64,000 nt of DNA from Sphingomonas sp. Leaf32 (lineage in GTDB: Bacteria; Pseudomonadota; Alphaproteobacteria; Sphingomonadales; Sphingomonadaceae): NCBI RefSeq assembly GCF_001421765.1, contig NZ_LMLA01000007.1, forward strand, positions 124,355 through 188,354, written 5' to 3'. The notes under the pieces are model-generated. The model was not told the origin of the DNA. It was given only the letters and a program-made list of their open reading frames with translations, and did no database searches. This document shows positions 34,187 to 44,411 of the stretch, one piece after another. The translations under genes were made by a program, and so were the position numbers. Every line of letters starts with the position of its first letter. Within the stretch, counting starts at the first letter, position 1.

Positions 34187-35341
34187 CTACAGCGTCTTCC
34201 ACGCCACGATCGCGCGCAGCCCCAGGATCACCGCATCCTCCGCATCGCGCAGGCCGCCAGGACGGCGAACATATTGCACGTCGGGCTGGAGCGTCAGGAA
34301 TGGCAGCACCCGGTCGCTATAGGTCAGCTCGATCATTCCCTCCGATCCGGTCAGCGCGGGTTCGTCCGCCGGATTGGCGCGGCGATAGGGGGTGCTGAGG
34401 TCGGCGCTCGCCACGCCGATCGACAACTGGCTGTCGGGCCGGGCGGGGACGATGCCATGGCCGGTCACGCCGAACTGGAATCCACCGGCAAAGGGCGTGG
34501 TCCGCCCGTCCGACCAGCCGACACGGGCAAAGGCGCGCCAATGGCCCGGCTGGTCTGCCTGTCCGGCAAGGTCGATTTCGACGGAAGCATAGACGCCGTG
34601 CGATGCCGCCTCGCCCGGACCGGCGGTGACTCCCGGCGGGATGATGCGGGGCTGCCGCCGGCTATAGGCCCAGCCGCCCAGCGTGAAGGACAGGACGCCC
34701 TGCCGCCCCGCCTCGGCGACGAACAGCGTCGAGCGATGTCCGGGCGCGTCGGCCGTCCCGCGCGGCGCGCGGATCGCCACGGCCTGCACATAATGCCGCT
34801 CGTCCCCGGCGCGAAGGCGAATGGCAAGGTCGGTGCGCGGAAAGATCGACGGCCCGTTGGGTCCGGTCGCCGACAGTTCCGATCCGATGCCGAACGCCGG
34901 CGCGATCAGGTGCGACGCGGCCTCGTTGGCATAGAATTCGCTGTTCAGGTCATATTTGCCGACCAGCACCGACAGCCGGTCGTCGGCAAAGTTCTGCTGG
35001 ACCCATGCCTGGTAGAGCAGCAGGTCGGCACCGGCGACCTCAATATTGTTCACGCCCTGCAACGTCCCCGCAAGGTCGTTGGGACGCCCGCCCAAATTGT
35101 TGAGCAGGCTGGCAAAGGCGGTGCCCCCGTGCCACCCGATCGCCCGGTCGAGGTCGAGCGAGGCCAGCAGGTCGATATTGTCGAGATAGCGCACGCCGCG
35201 CGCATCCCCCGCCACGACCCCGACGACATCGCCCTTGTACACCACATCGACGCTCAGTGGCCCCGATGCCTCGTCCTGTGCCTGCGCCGGTATCGACAAC
35301 ATCGTCAGCCCGACCGCAACGCATCCGATCCAATTGCGCAT
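34187..35341 (-). CDS. Carbohydrate-selective porin, OprB family
   Basis: A 384-aa outer-membrane beta-barrel. Signal peptide MRNWIGCVAVGLTMLSIPA-QAQ; family marks are VDVVYKGDVVGVVAGD, the segment GGTAFASLLNNLGGRPNDLAGTLQGVNN (in part) and LLYQAWVQQNFADDRLSVLVGKYDLNSEFY (in part), then alternating strands to the C-terminal LGLRAIVAWKTL. OprB-type porins pass mono- and oligosaccharides across the outer membrane. Alone on its strand, 74 nt upstream of the chemoreceptor gene's end. Confidence 0.82.
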   Translation of the reverse strand: MRNWIGCVAVGLTMLSIPAQAQDEASGPLSVDVVYKGDVVGVVAGDARGVRYLDNIDLLASLDLDRAIGWHGGTAFASLLNNLGGRPNDLAGTLQGVNNIEVAGADLLLYQAWVQQNFADDRLSVLVGKYDLNSEFYANEAASHLIAPAFGIGSELSATGPNGPSIFPRTDLAIRLRAGDERHYVQAVAIRAPRGTADAPGHRSTLFVAEAGRQGVLSFTLGGWAYSRRQPRIIPPGVTAGPGEAASHGVYASVEIDLAGQADQPGHWRAFARVGWSDGRTTPFAGGFQFGVTGHGIVPARPDSQLSIGVASADLSTPYRRANPADEPALTGSEGMIELTYSDRVLPFLTLQPDVQYVRRPGGLRDAEDAVILGLRAIVAWKTL

Positions 35342-35415
35342 CCTGCAACACCCCCCTGTTGATGCCGGCTGACGGTGCGGCCGCCCCCTGGTTGGGGGCG
35401 GTCGATTGCTCCCCG

Positions 35416-37134
35416 TCAGGCCGCGCGGCCGAACACTGCATCGTCGCTGTCCGGCCCGCCCTGCGACAGGTCGAGCGCGAAGCCGCGTGCGCGGTTCTGC
35501 TGGTCGACGACCGAGTTCGCCGTCGCGCGCGCGGCAGAGGCCGATGCCTTGGCGCGCACCGCCGGCTTGCGGGCGGCGGGGCGCTGCGCGCTGCGGCCGG
35601 CATCGACGCGGAAGAAGGCGATGCTTCGTTGCAGTTCGTTCGCCTGGCTGGCCAGTTCCTCGGACGTCGAGGTGATCTGTTCCGATGCCGACGCGTTCTG
35701 CTGCGTCACCTGGTCGAGCTGTTGCAGCGCCTGGCGGATGTCGGGCACCAGCTTGGTCAGCATCTCGCCGGCCTGCGCCGCCGCCTGCACCGTGTCGCTC
35801 GACACCGCGCTGATCTCGGCCGCCGCGGTCTGACTGCGTTCGGCCAGCTTGCGCACTTCGGAGGCGACGACGGCAAAGCCGCGGCCATGCTCACCGGCCC
35901 GCGCCGCTTCCACCGCGGCATTCAGCGCCAGCAGGTCGGTCTGCCGCGCGATTTCCTGCACGATGCCGATCTTCTCGGCGATCGTCCGCATCGCCCGGGC
36001 AGCGCGGTCGACCGCGACGCCGCTGGCTTCGGCATCCTTCGACGACTGGCGCGCGATCTTCTCGGTCTGCGCCGCATTGTCCGCGTTCTGCTTGATGTTG
36101 GCGGCCATCTGTTCCATCGATGCCGACGCTTCCTCGGCCGATGCCGCCTGTTCGGTGGCCCCCTGGCTCACCTGTTCCGACGACGCGGACAATTCCTCGC
36201 TGCCGGCGGCGACATTATTTGCCGCACCCGACGCATCGCCCACCACGCTGCGCAGCCGTTCGATCATCGACACGAGGGCGTGGCCCAGCTTGTCCTTGTC
36301 CGACAGCGGCGTGTGATCCACGGTCAGGTCGCCCTGCGCGATCGTGTCGGCCAGCGCCGCCGATTTGCGCAGCGCAACGGTCATGCCGTTGACGGTGTCG
36401 ACCAAATCCTTGATCTCGTCGTTGGTCGTGACGGTCACTTCCTGATCGAGGTCGCCGACGGCCACCGCGTCCAGCGCGACGCCGACCCGCTTCAGCCCCT
36501 TCGACACGATCATGCTGATCCACAGCGCGCCGACGATAGCCATCAGCAACGCGGCAAGAGCGGTCGCGAGCAGCATCGTACGCGATTCGGCATAGAGCAC
36601 GTCGCCTGCGGCATCGGCCTTCTTCATCTCTTCGCGCTGGCGCTGCACGACGTCCAGAACCTGTGCCCGCATCTTTTCGGCGATCGGACGGGCATCACCC
36701 AATGAAAGCGCACCTGCTTCGAGATTCTTGTCCGCCAGTGCGAGCGGTATGATCCGGTCGGCAACGACCTTGTACTCGTTCCATTGCGTGCGGATGCTGG
36801 CATATTGCGCGCGGTCGATGTCGTCGGCCATCGGCGGCGCCTGCGCGATCAGTTCGTCGGCGCGCGCGCGCTGCTGCCGGAAATTGGACAGCTGCTTTTC
36901 CACGACCTGCGGATCGTTGGACAGCGCCAAATTCTTTTCCGCGATGATGGTCAAGGTCGACGCCATGTTGAACTGCTGAATACGGTCGAGCGATGTGGCA
37001 GGATCATCCACCAGATCGCTCATCGCTTCGTTCAGCATACTCAGACGGTTGATGCCGAAGCCGACCACTCCGGCCAGCAGCAGCAGGACGACGGCAAAGG
37101 TCGCACCCAATTTCATTCTGATCGTCGCTCGCAT
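35416..37134 (-). CDS. Methyl-accepting chemotaxis protein
   Basis: A 572-aa chemoreceptor. TM1 at residues ~10-30 ([16 protein letters not shown]), a four-helix periplasmic sensor (~31-190), TM2 near 195-215 ([22 protein letters not shown]), a HAMP domain, and the signalling hairpin with [20 protein letters not shown] then [20 protein letters not shown]. Methylation sites cannot be placed exactly. No C-terminal CheR-docking pentapeptide (the end is DDAVFGRAA). Sensor type resembles the 4HB_MCP group. No other che genes lie nearby, so it is an orphan receptor, possibly linked by position to the OprB porin. ATG 37134. Confidence 0.92.
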   Translation of the reverse strand: MRATIRMKLGATFAVVLLLLAGVVGFGINRLSMLNEAMSDLVDDPATSLDRIQQFNMASTLTIIAEKNLALSNDPQVVEKQLSNFRQQRARADELIAQAPPMADDIDRAQYASIRTQWNEYKVVADRIIPLALADKNLEAGALSLGDARPIAEKMRAQVLDVVQRQREEMKKADAAGDVLYAESRTMLLATALAALLMAIVGALWISMIVSKGLKRVGVALDAVAVGDLDQEVTVTTNDEIKDLVDTVNGMTVALRKSAALADTIAQGDLTVDHTPLSDKDKLGHALVSMIERLRSVVGDASGAANNVAAGSEELSASSEQVSQGATEQAASAEEASASMEQMAANIKQNADNAAQTEKIARQSSKDAEASGVAVDRAARAMRTIAEKIGIVQEIARQTDLLALNAAVEAARAGEHGRGFAVVASEVRKLAERSQTAAAEISAVSSDTVQAAAQAGEMLTKLVPDIRQALQQLDQVTQQNASASEQITSTSEELASQANELQRSIAFFRVDAGRSAQRPAARKPAVRAKASASAARATANSVVDQQNRARGFALDLSQGGPDSDDAVFGRAA

Positions 37135-37466
37135 TCCGTAATCCCCAAAAAACTCGGTACCGGTGCGCATTCTCAATGGTGCGCGATGCGATGGCGGTAA
37201 TGATGGGGCATTAAAATCATCTTTGCCGGCAATTAACCGGGCAAGAATGAATATTAACGGCATGGGTAAAACCGGCTGCAGCGGCTGCGGTATGGAGCGT
37301 TGCCAAGATCATAGGTGGTTGGGTCGGCGTCCGAAATACCGCTCGCATCGGTCGCCCCTGTCCAGAAAAACCTTACCGGCTACGATCGGTGATGTTGGAC
37401 GCTTTTCATGGAATTATGCCGATCCGGTCGCTACCGCTTGCCGCGAACGGCTTTGGGGAACACGCG
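37135..37466. other. 332-bp divergent intergenic region (chemoreceptor / DUF808)
   Basis: Lower in GC than its surroundings, in particular 37195-37260 and 37390-37420. It has an imperfect inverted repeat TTGCCGG-N7-CCGGGCAA (37223-37243). Both flanking genes start outward, so promoters for each must lie here, but I cannot name them. No coding frame is convincing. Confidence 0.5.
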
Positions 37467-38396
37467 ATGGCTGGTGGTTTGGTTGCGCTGCTCGACGATA
37501 TTGCCGCGATTGCGAAGCTGGCGGCGGCGTCGCTCGACGACGTGAGCGCAGCGGCGGGGCGCGCCGGGGCCAAGGCGGCGGGCGTCGTCATCGACGATGC
37601 GGCGGTCACCCCGCGCTATGTCGTCGGGCTGTCGCCGGCGCGCGAGCTGCCGATCATCGGCAAGATCGCGCTGGGGTCGCTCCGCAACAAACTGCTGATC
37701 CTGCTCCCGGCCGCGCTGATCCTGAAGTTCTTTGCTCCGTGGGCGATCACCCCGATCCTGATGGCCGGCGGCGCATTCCTGTGCTTCGAGGGTGCGGAAA
37801 AGATCCTCGCGCCGCTGTTCGACGGCCATCATGCCGAGGAAGCGGTCGCCACCACCGATCCGGCCGAAATGGAGCGTACCCAGGTCAGCGGCGCGATCCG
37901 CACCGACATGATCCTGTCGGCCGAAATCATGATAATCGCCCTGAACGAACTGCCCGCGCTGTCGATCTGGATGCAGGGTTTCGCGCTGGCGGTGGTCGGC
38001 ATCGCGATCACCGTCGGTGTGTACGGCGTGGTCGCGCTGATCGTGAAGATGGATGACATCGGCCTGGCGCTTGCCCGCCGATCGAGCGCGCTGGCGCAGA
38101 CGGTCGGGCGCGGACTGGTGAAGGCGATGCCGGTCGTGCTCAAGGCGCTGGCGCTGATCGGCACCGCCGCGATGCTGTGGGTCGGCGGGCAGATCATCCT
38201 GCACGGGATGGAGGAGTTCGGCTTCGCTTGGCTCCCGCACCTCGTCCACGATGCCGCGCACCATGTCGCAACGGCCGTGCCGTCGCTGGGCGGCGTCCTC
38301 GAATGGATCGTCAATGCGGCCGGCGCGGCGGTGTTCGGCGTCCTGATCGGCGGGGTCATCGCCGGCGTGCTGCACGTCCTGCCGAAGAAGCATTGA
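37467..38396 (+). CDS. DUF808 family inner-membrane protein
   Basis: A 309-aa membrane protein of the DUF808 (YedI-like) family. The N-terminus MAGGLVALLDDIAAIAKLAA and the following SLDDVSAAAGRAGAKAAGVV are the family signature, then DDAAVTPRYVVGLSPARELP and some six to seven hydrophobic segments. Function is unknown; E. coli YedI is an uncharacterised inner-membrane protein. ATG 37467 follows TTTGGGGAAC by 6 nt; the frame is open upstream to 37389, but that part lacks family sequence. Convergent with the serine hydrolase gene. Confidence 0.85.
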   Translation: MAGGLVALLDDIAAIAKLAAASLDDVSAAAGRAGAKAAGVVIDDAAVTPRYVVGLSPARELPIIGKIALGSLRNKLLILLPAALILKFFAPWAITPILMAGGAFLCFEGAEKILAPLFDGHHAEEAVATTDPAEMERTQVSGAIRTDMILSAEIMIIALNELPALSIWMQGFALAVVGIAITVGVYGVVALIVKMDDIGLALARRSSALAQTVGRGLVKAMPVVLKALALIGTAAMLWVGGQIILHGMEEFGFAWLPHLVHDAAHHVATAVPSLGGVLEWIVNAAGAAVFGVLIGGVIAGVLHVLPKKH

Positions 38397-38399
38397 GGG

Positions 38400-38420
38400 G
38401 CGGGGGATTACCGCCCCCGC
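38400..38420. terminator. Hairpin between convergent genes
   Basis: GCGGGGG (38400-38406) and CCCCCGC (38414-38420) pair around ATTACCG. It begins just after the DUF808 stop and overlaps the last codons and stop of the serine hydrolase gene, a compact bidirectional stop. No T-tract. Confidence 0.55.
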
Positions 38421-39583
38421 GCCAGCCGTTCCTCGGTCGGGGTGAATGCCGACTGCGCCGACGCCTCCACCGCCACGTCGGTCGCGAAATAGGCGACGCC
38501 GGTCCCGCGCTTCAGGTCGACCCACAGCCCGGATCGCAGGCCGTACGCATCGCCCGCATGGCCCAGCCGCCGCCGCCCGTCACCGAACGGGTCGTCGCGG
38601 CACCCCGTGGTCGGCGTCGCGAGGAACGTCACCGCCAGCCCATAGCGGCACAGGAAGCCGCCCTGCTTCGCCCCGGTCGTCGCGTCGCTGCCGGTATCGC
38701 CATTGGTTCCGTCCCACGTCCACAGCGGCGTGGTGAGCGTTGCGAAGGCTCGCGGCGACAGCAGTCGCCCGCGATCGGTCCGCCCCCGTCGCAGCAGCAT
38801 CCGCCCGATCGTCGCAAGTCCGCGCGCCGAAATGCGCAGGCCCCCCTGCGGCGAAAACATCGCCCCGTTCCTGCCCGCACGCCACCGCGACAGGTCGCAC
38901 GTCCCGTCGCGCGCCGGCTCGACCGGACAAGCGGGTGCGCGGCCGTGATGGTCGTCCTTGGTCGGCTTTCCGCCGCGATATTGCACGACCGCGCGCACCG
39001 CGACGTCCGGCGAACAACTCGCCCAGTTATAGCAGGCTTCGATCCCCAGCGGCGCGAACACGAGCCGCTGCATCGCCCGGTCGAACCGTTCACCGGTCGC
39101 GCGTTCGACCACGCTTGCCACGACGGGCAAGTTCAGATTGGCATAGGCGAACCACGTCCCCGGCGCGTGGACGGCATCCCATGCCTTCGCATCGGCCAGC
39201 ACCGGCGCCAGTTCGGCGTCCAGCGGCAGGACGTATTCCACCCCGTCGACGATCCCCGTCCGGTGCGACAGCAACATTCGCAGCGTGATCGGCACGTCGG
39301 GAAAGCGCGGATGCCGCAGCCGCCAGTCCAGCAGCTGCGACACATCGGCATCGAGGTCGAGCGTGCCCGCATCGACCAGCCGCAGCACCGTGATGGCGGT
39401 CACCAGCTTGGAGATGGAGGCGACCCGCACCGGATCGTCCGGGGTGACGGGGCGGTCGGCGGCGATGTCGGCAAGGCCCCGCACCGCGACCGATGTCTCG
39501 CCGCGCCGGTCGAAAGCGACCCGTACCTCGGCCACCGGTTGCGCTGCTGCGGCGGGAAGGAGGGCGGCGGCGATCACGGACAT
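38408..39583 (-). CDS. Serine hydrolase, class C beta-lactamase-like (PBP4*/esterase family)
   Basis: A 391-aa protein of the beta-lactamase/transpeptidase-like fold. The active-site SxxK is SISK in [19 protein letters not shown]; the second motif is YxN in [16 protein letters not shown]; the third (HxG) is GHAG in [15 protein letters not shown]. An N-terminal hydrophobic stretch ([14 protein letters not shown]) suggests export. Such proteins are esterases or D-amino-acid peptidases; true beta-lactamase activity is not implied. It has an unusual insert with four cysteines ([18 protein letters not shown]), perhaps disulfides. Confidence 0.82.
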   Translation of the reverse strand: MSVIAAALLPAAAAQPVAEVRVAFDRRGETSVAVRGLADIAADRPVTPDDPVRVASISKLVTAITVLRLVDAGTLDLDADVSQLLDWRLRHPRFPDVPITLRMLLSHRTGIVDGVEYVLPLDAELAPVLADAKAWDAVHAPGTWFAYANLNLPVVASVVERATGERFDRAMQRLVFAPLGIEACYNWASCSPDVAVRAVVQYRGGKPTKDDHHGRAPACPVEPARDGTCDLSRWRAGRNGAMFSPQGGLRISARGLATIGRMLLRRGRTDRGRLLSPRAFATLTTPLWTWDGTNGDTGSDATTGAKQGGFLCRYGLAVTFLATPTTGCRDDPFGDGRRRLGHAGDAYGLRSGLWVDLKRGTGVAYFATDVAVEASAQSAFTPTEERLARGR

Positions 39584-39629
39584 TGGCTGACTCTACTCCT
39601 TCATCCTTCCCCCGTTTGCTTCGAGCGCA

Positions 39630-39716
39630 GGTTCGAGCTTGTCGAGAACCGAAGTCGAGAAGGCGGTGCCGCAAACTCCGGTGTTCTCGACGGACGCTTC
39701 TCGACAAGCTCGAACC
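39630..39716. repeat. Inverted repeat, GGTTCGAGCTTGTCGAGAA family
   Basis: GGTTCGAGCTTGTCGAGAAC at the left and CTTCTCGACAAGCTCGAACC at the right are inverted; inner parts pair less well. The 'AGCTTGTCGA' core is shared with the GIY-YIG-associated palindromes, so it may be a distant relative. It lies just upstream of the serine hydrolase gene's start and downstream of the TonB receptor's stop. Confidence 0.7.
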
Positions 39717-39749
39717 GAGCGGGGAAGGGCAGGCAAGCAAGGCGTCCCC

Positions 39750-42700
39750 CTAGAACTTCACGTCCGCCTGCACCGTGAACGCCCGCCCGCGCGGATCGGC
39801 GACGCGCGGTTCCCATGCCCCGCCCGACCCGGTGTTCGAATCATAGGTGATGGCGAACGGCGGATCGACGTCGAACAGGTTCTTGACGCCCAGCGTCAGG
39901 CGGGTCGCCTTGTTGCCGAGGTTCGGGAAACTGACCGCAAGGTTATAGGTGACATAAGGCTTCACATAGGTGTTGAAGTCCGGCCGCGTCACCGTACCGG
40001 CCAGAATGCCGGGCAGTGCCTGGTTCTTGTACCCGTCGCGATAGAGCTGCGTCAGCGCGATCGTCACCGCTTCGTTGGTGTAGCTGACGAACGCATTGTG
40101 CTTCCATTTGAGGCCCAGATCACCGGCGAAGCTGAACACGCCGATCAGGCTGGGGCCATAGGGCGAATTCTCCGTCAACTTCTCGCGCTTCTTTAGCAGA
40201 TAGGTGCCGTCGATCCCGGCGAGGAAGCTGCCGCCGAACCCGTCCACGCCGCCGCGTGCGGTCAGTTCGAGGCCCTGCGTGCGCCGCGCGCCGGCATTGA
40301 TCCAGGTGCGGTCGATCGCGACCAGTTGGTCACCCGCGTTGATGTCGCGAATGAACCGGTCCGAAAACAGCGCGGCATTGTCGATCAGCTCGCGCTCGGT
40401 CAGCAACTGGATCGTGTCGTCGACATTGATCGCCCAGAAATCGACCGACGCGCTGAACTTCGGCGCGGGCTGGATCACGATGCCTGCGCTGAACATCCTG
40501 GCGCTTTCGGGGCCGAGGTTCGGGTTGCCGCCGGTCAGGATATTGGGCTGCACCGCCTGGCACGCCGGGTTGGTCGTGTTGGGAATGCCGCCGGGGCAGC
40601 GCACCGGATCGGCCAGGTCGCGACCCGAATAGGGCGATTCGGTGGTGCCGTTGAAAATCTGGTTGAAGGTCGGCACGCGGAACCCGGTGCTGAACGATCC
40701 CCGGAACATCAGCGGTTCCCACGGGCGGTACTTCACCGACACCTTGGGGTTCGTGCTGGTGCCGAAATCGCCATAATCGTCGACGCGCAGCGCACCGGTC
40801 AGTTCGAATCCGCGGAACAGCGGCAGCAGCACTTCGGTATAGGCCGCCTTCACCTGCCGGTTCTTGGCCCGGAGCGCGTTCACATTGTCGAACGCCGCGA
40901 GGAAGATGACCGGCGCCGATGCTGCGGCCGCCGCCGACCCATTGAAGCTGTAGGATTCGCTGCGGAAATCGATACCCGCCGCCATCTGCGCCTTGCCACC
41001 GGGCAGGCGGAACAGAGGGCCGGCGATCGAGTAGTCGATCTGCTTCACCTCATAGCGCCCGCCATACAGCGTTGCTCCTTCGGCCGATACCGCCGCAAGG
41101 CCAGCGAGCGCCGCGTCGGTCTGGTTGATCGAGAAGGGGTTCAGGATGCCGCTGTTCAACAACCCCGCAAGGCCCGGACCGCTGGCGCCCGGTGCGGTCG
41201 GCGCGGTCGGGTCATAGGCACCGCTGGCGAGTGTCCCGCGATAATAATAGCCGCTGCCCAGCACCGAGCTGGACTCGCTCTTGGCATAGGAACCGCCAGC
41301 GCGATAATCCCAGCCTTCCCACAGCGGCCCTTCGGCGGCCAGCGTGACGCGGATCGTCTTCGTATCGGTTTCATATTCGCGCGGGCCGCACGCGATGCAG
41401 CGCCAGCGGAACGCGATCGGCTTGCCGTAATTGGCGGCAACCGCCGGAAAGGTGCCCCGGATCGCGTTATAGACCGCGTTATAGGTCGGCGCGGTCAGGC
41501 TGTTGAGCGGATAGGCGACCTGTAGGTTGGTCGTGTTGCCCGACACCTGCGCATTGGAGAACAGCTTGGCCGAATTGGCGTTCGATCCGGTGACCTCCAG
41601 CGAGATCTGGTGATCCTCCGCCACGCGCGCGACCGCGCGGGCGAGATAGGTCAGCGTTTTGATCGGCTGCTGGATCACCGCCGCGCGACCGGTGTCCCAT
41701 GCACAGGCATAGCGCGCCGACACGTTGTTCCACAGCGCGTCGTCATAGGCCATGCCGCCGTCCATCGATTCGCAGCCGGCGCCGCCGGGCAGGTCGAGGA
41801 TATTGATCCCGCCGCTCGCCGCCGTGGTCGTGCCGGGGATGAGGAGGCCAGGCAACACCTGCGCCGTCGCGGTGCCGCCCAGCAGCGTGCCGCCCGGAAA
41901 GAAATTGGTCGAGCGATTGAGCGGGAAGGCGGTGGCGATCGGCGTCCCGCGCGTGTCGACCGACAGGCCGCGGTTCGGCTGGTTGCCGTTCACGAAGTCG
42001 CGGTTCGAGCCGAACAGGATGTTGTTCCAGCGATAGGCGACCGCGCCCATCACGTTGAACCCCTGATCGTCCAGATCGCCGAAGCCGGCGATGGCCGACA
42101 CGCGGTAGATGTTGCCGTCACCCTGTTCGGTAACGTCGGTCGCGCCCATCACGCCGACACCCTTGTAATCGGTGCGGGTGATGAAGTTGATGACGCCGCC
42201 GATCGCGTCGGTGCCGTAGATCGCCGACGCGCCGTCCTTCAGCACCTCGACCCGTTCGATCGCGGCGAACGGAATCTGGTTCACGTCGACCGCCGCGCCC
42301 GACAGGCCGTGCGCCGCGACGCGGCGGCTGTTGAGCAATACCAGCGTCGCCGCAGCACCCTGACCGCGCAGATTGGCCGCCGACAGCCCGTTGGTCCCGC
42401 GCTGCGCGCCGGTCGTCACGTCGGCGTTCGATGCCAGATTGTCCGCGCCCGATCCGTTGCTGGTCAGCAGGCTGATGAGCTGTTCCGGGCTGGCGATCGC
42501 GTTGCGTTCGAGTTCGGCATTGCTGATGATCTGCAGCGGCAGCGAACTGTTGTTGGGATCGCGCTTGATCCGCGAACCGGTGACCAGGATTTCGCCGTCG
42601 TCCGCCTTCGACGCCGGGGTGGTCTGTACCGCGACGCCGGTCGGCGTGGCGGCCTCCGATGTCGTCACCCCTTCGCTGACCGTCTGCGCACCCGCGCTGC

Positions 42701-42764
42701 CCGCCGCCATCGTCGCGGCGAGCAGCGATCCGCCCACCAGCATCATTGCCTTGCCAGCCCGCAT
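39750..42764 (-). CDS. TonB-dependent receptor
   Basis: A 1004-aa outer-membrane receptor. Signal peptide (residues ~1-27, ...GSAGAQ), a probable TonB box in EILVTGSRIKRD (~59-70), plug domain with LRGQGAAATLVLLNSRRVA and IPFAAIERVEVLKDGASAIY (then GTDAIGGVINFITR), and a 22-strand barrel ending LFDVDPPFAITYDS... VQADVKF with terminal phenylalanine. The plug and size match the large sphingomonad/Caulobacter receptors for oligosaccharides or other bulky ligands; the ligand is unknown. It has four paired cysteines in loops (CESMDGG, YACAW, RWRCIACGP, CPGG). No adjacent regulator is seen. Confidence 0.93.
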   Translation of the reverse strand: MRAGKAMMLVGGSLLAATMAAGSAGAQTVSEGVTTSEAATPTGVAVQTTPASKADDGEILVTGSRIKRDPNNSSLPLQIISNAELERNAIASPEQLISLLTSNGSGADNLASNADVTTGAQRGTNGLSAANLRGQGAAATLVLLNSRRVAAHGLSGAAVDVNQIPFAAIERVEVLKDGASAIYGTDAIGGVINFITRTDYKGVGVMGATDVTEQGDGNIYRVSAIAGFGDLDDQGFNVMGAVAYRWNNILFGSNRDFVNGNQPNRGLSVDTRGTPIATAFPLNRSTNFFPGGTLLGGTATAQVLPGLLIPGTTTAASGGINILDLPGGAGCESMDGGMAYDDALWNNVSARYACAWDTGRAAVIQQPIKTLTYLARAVARVAEDHQISLEVTGSNANSAKLFSNAQVSGNTTNLQVAYPLNSLTAPTYNAVYNAIRGTFPAVAANYGKPIAFRWRCIACGPREYETDTKTIRVTLAAEGPLWEGWDYRAGGSYAKSESSSVLGSGYYYRGTLASGAYDPTAPTAPGASGPGLAGLLNSGILNPFSINQTDAALAGLAAVSAEGATLYGGRYEVKQIDYSIAGPLFRLPGGKAQMAAGIDFRSESYSFNGSAAAAASAPVIFLAAFDNVNALRAKNRQVKAAYTEVLLPLFRGFELTGALRVDDYGDFGTSTNPKVSVKYRPWEPLMFRGSFSTGFRVPTFNQIFNGTTESPYSGRDLADPVRCPGGIPNTTNPACQAVQPNILTGGNPNLGPESARMFSAGIVIQPAPKFSASVDFWAINVDDTIQLLTERELIDNAALFSDRFIRDINAGDQLVAIDRTWINAGARRTQGLELTARGGVDGFGGSFLAGIDGTYLLKKREKLTENSPYGPSLIGVFSFAGDLGLKWKHNAFVSYTNEAVTIALTQLYRDGYKNQALPGILAGTVTRPDFNTYVKPYVTYNLAVSFPNLGNKATRLTLGVKNLFDVDPPFAITYDSNTGSGGAWEPRVADPRGRAFTVQADVKF

Positions 42765-42926
42765 ATTCTTGCCCCCAAGCCTGCGCCGCCATTCCCCCGA
42801 CGGCTGTCAGCAACAATAAGCAACGAAAGCGGCGCGCTGCGGAAGGGGTCGTTCAGCGAGTTTTCATGGAACCGTAGCGTTCCGGTAACACTCGCCCAAT
42901 TTTGATAGGAGCACCATAACGTGCGG

Positions 42927-44336
42927 CTATAGCGCGGCGGCGGCGGCCAGCAGTGCGGCATCCATCGCCGGGGTCGCCGACATGCCGTCCGGATTGTCGT
43001 TGGCATAGAGCGCGAAGGTCAGCGTCTGCCCGCTCGCCGCGGTCATCGTCCCGGCCAGCGCGGATACGCCGCTCAGCGTGCCCGTCTTGGCGTGCACCTT
43101 TCCGGCCAGCGGCGTGTCGCGGAACCGGCGGGTCAGCGTGCCGTCGACCCCGCCGACCGGCAGCGTCGCGATCCAGCGCGCCCCCCAGGGCTGCGCCTGT
43201 GCCCAGCCGAGCAACGTCACCATCGCGCGCGGGGTCACCCGGTTATAGGTTGACATGCCCGACCCGTCGGACAGGTCCCATGCGGTGCGCGGTACGCCGG
43301 CGGTGGCCATCATCGCCGCGATCCGCTTCAGCCCGTCGCCGATCGACCCGCCGCCGCCGACCCGTCCGATGCGGCGCAGCAGCAGTTCGGCGTGCAGGTT
43401 CTGGCTGGCCTTGTTGGTGATCGCGACATCCTCGATCAGCGGTCCGGGCTGCACCCGCGCCAACATCGGTGGTGGCGCGTCGTCCGCCACGACCGCGCCG
43501 TCTTCCTCCGCCCGGTGCGGCCGGTGCCGGACCCCGACCGTCCCGGTCACCCGCACCCCCCGATCGCGGAGCAGTTGCGCCAGCGTCCACGCCGCATGGT
43601 GCGCCGCGTCCTCGACGCCGGTGCGCACCGTCACCCCCGGCCCCGGCCCCGGCGCGACCGTGCCCGACAGGCGCAGCAGGTCGCTGCCCGGCATCCGGTC
43701 GAACGACACTGCGTTGGTCTTGCCGACCCGTATCCGGTTGTCGATGCGGTAATAGTCCGATCCGCCGACCACCGCCTTGTCGCCCTGCGCCACGACCGTG
43801 ATCGCCAGTTCGTTGTCGTCCAGCGTCAGCGCGGAGGCGGCGGTGCCATAGCGTCCGGCCATGTTGTTCCAGCCCATGCCCGGCGACCAGCGCTGGTCGG
43901 GAAAGCGGCTGTCGTCACCGATCACGTCGCCCACCACCCGCGTCGTCGCGGCCACCGCGTCGGCCAGCGTCGACAGGCAATCGACCCGGCAGTCGGCGGC
44001 ACTCGACAGGCGCGCATCGCCGGCCCCGACCAGGATGACGTCGCGCCCCTCCATCCGCACGCCCGCCCCGCCATCGTCGGCGGCGTCGAGGGGCAGGGTG
44101 GCAAAGCTCGCCAGCGTCGTGAAGATCTTGGTGTTCGAGGCGGGTACGAAGCGCCGGTCCGGTTCGATCGCGACCTGCTCGACCCCCGCCGCATCGCGCA
44201 CCACCATGCCGAAGCGGGTTCCCGCCGGCGCCTTGGCCAGCGCCGCGCGCACCGCCGCATCCACTGCCGGATCGGGTGCCGCCGCCACCAGCATGGCGCC
44301 CGCCGCGCCGAGGATGATCGCTCTTATCGCCTGCAT
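42927..44336 (-). CDS. dacB: D-alanyl-D-alanine carboxypeptidase/endopeptidase, PBP4 (S13) type
   Basis: A 469-aa periplasmic penicillin-binding protein. Signal peptide QAIRAIILGAAGAMLVAAAP; SxxK motif FVPASNTKIFTTLAS, SxN motif LSDGSGMSTYNRV, KTG motif HAKTGTLSGVSALAG. A large insert between SxxK and SxN (~200 residues) is the S13 hallmark. It trims D-alanine from peptidoglycan peptides and cuts cross-links. ATG 44336 is set by the signal peptide; the same frame is open far upstream but antisense to the next gene. Divergent (75 bp) from a secreted amidohydrolase. Confidence 0.92.
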   Translation of the reverse strand: MQAIRAIILGAAGAMLVAAAPDPAVDAAVRAALAKAPAGTRFGMVVRDAAGVEQVAIEPDRRFVPASNTKIFTTLASFATLPLDAADDGGAGVRMEGRDVILVGAGDARLSSAADCRVDCLSTLADAVAATTRVVGDVIGDDSRFPDQRWSPGMGWNNMAGRYGTAASALTLDDNELAITVVAQGDKAVVGGSDYYRIDNRIRVGKTNAVSFDRMPGSDLLRLSGTVAPGPGPGVTVRTGVEDAAHHAAWTLAQLLRDRGVRVTGTVGVRHRPHRAEEDGAVVADDAPPPMLARVQPGPLIEDVAITNKASQNLHAELLLRRIGRVGGGGSIGDGLKRIAAMMATAGVPRTAWDLSDGSGMSTYNRVTPRAMVTLLGWAQAQPWGARWIATLPVGGVDGTLTRRFRDTPLAGKVHAKTGTLSGVSALAGTMTAASGQTLTFALYANDNPDGMSATPAMDAALLAAAAAL

Positions 44337-44411
44337 GGGCGCGCATCCTACGCGGTGCCCGCGCCCGCGCAACCGTTGGACGCGCCTGGTATAGCCGGTA
44401 CACATGGACCC

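Noticed and set aside
38408-39583. True antibiotic-resistance beta-lactamase
   Set aside because: The SISK and YAN motifs fit the wide serine-hydrolase family, but the rest is unlike AmpC, and a cysteine-rich insert is present; esterase or peptidase is more likely.
43392-44411. Long N-terminal extension of the amidohydrolase frame
   Set aside because: It is antisense to dacB, and a signal peptide begins exactly at ATG 44412.
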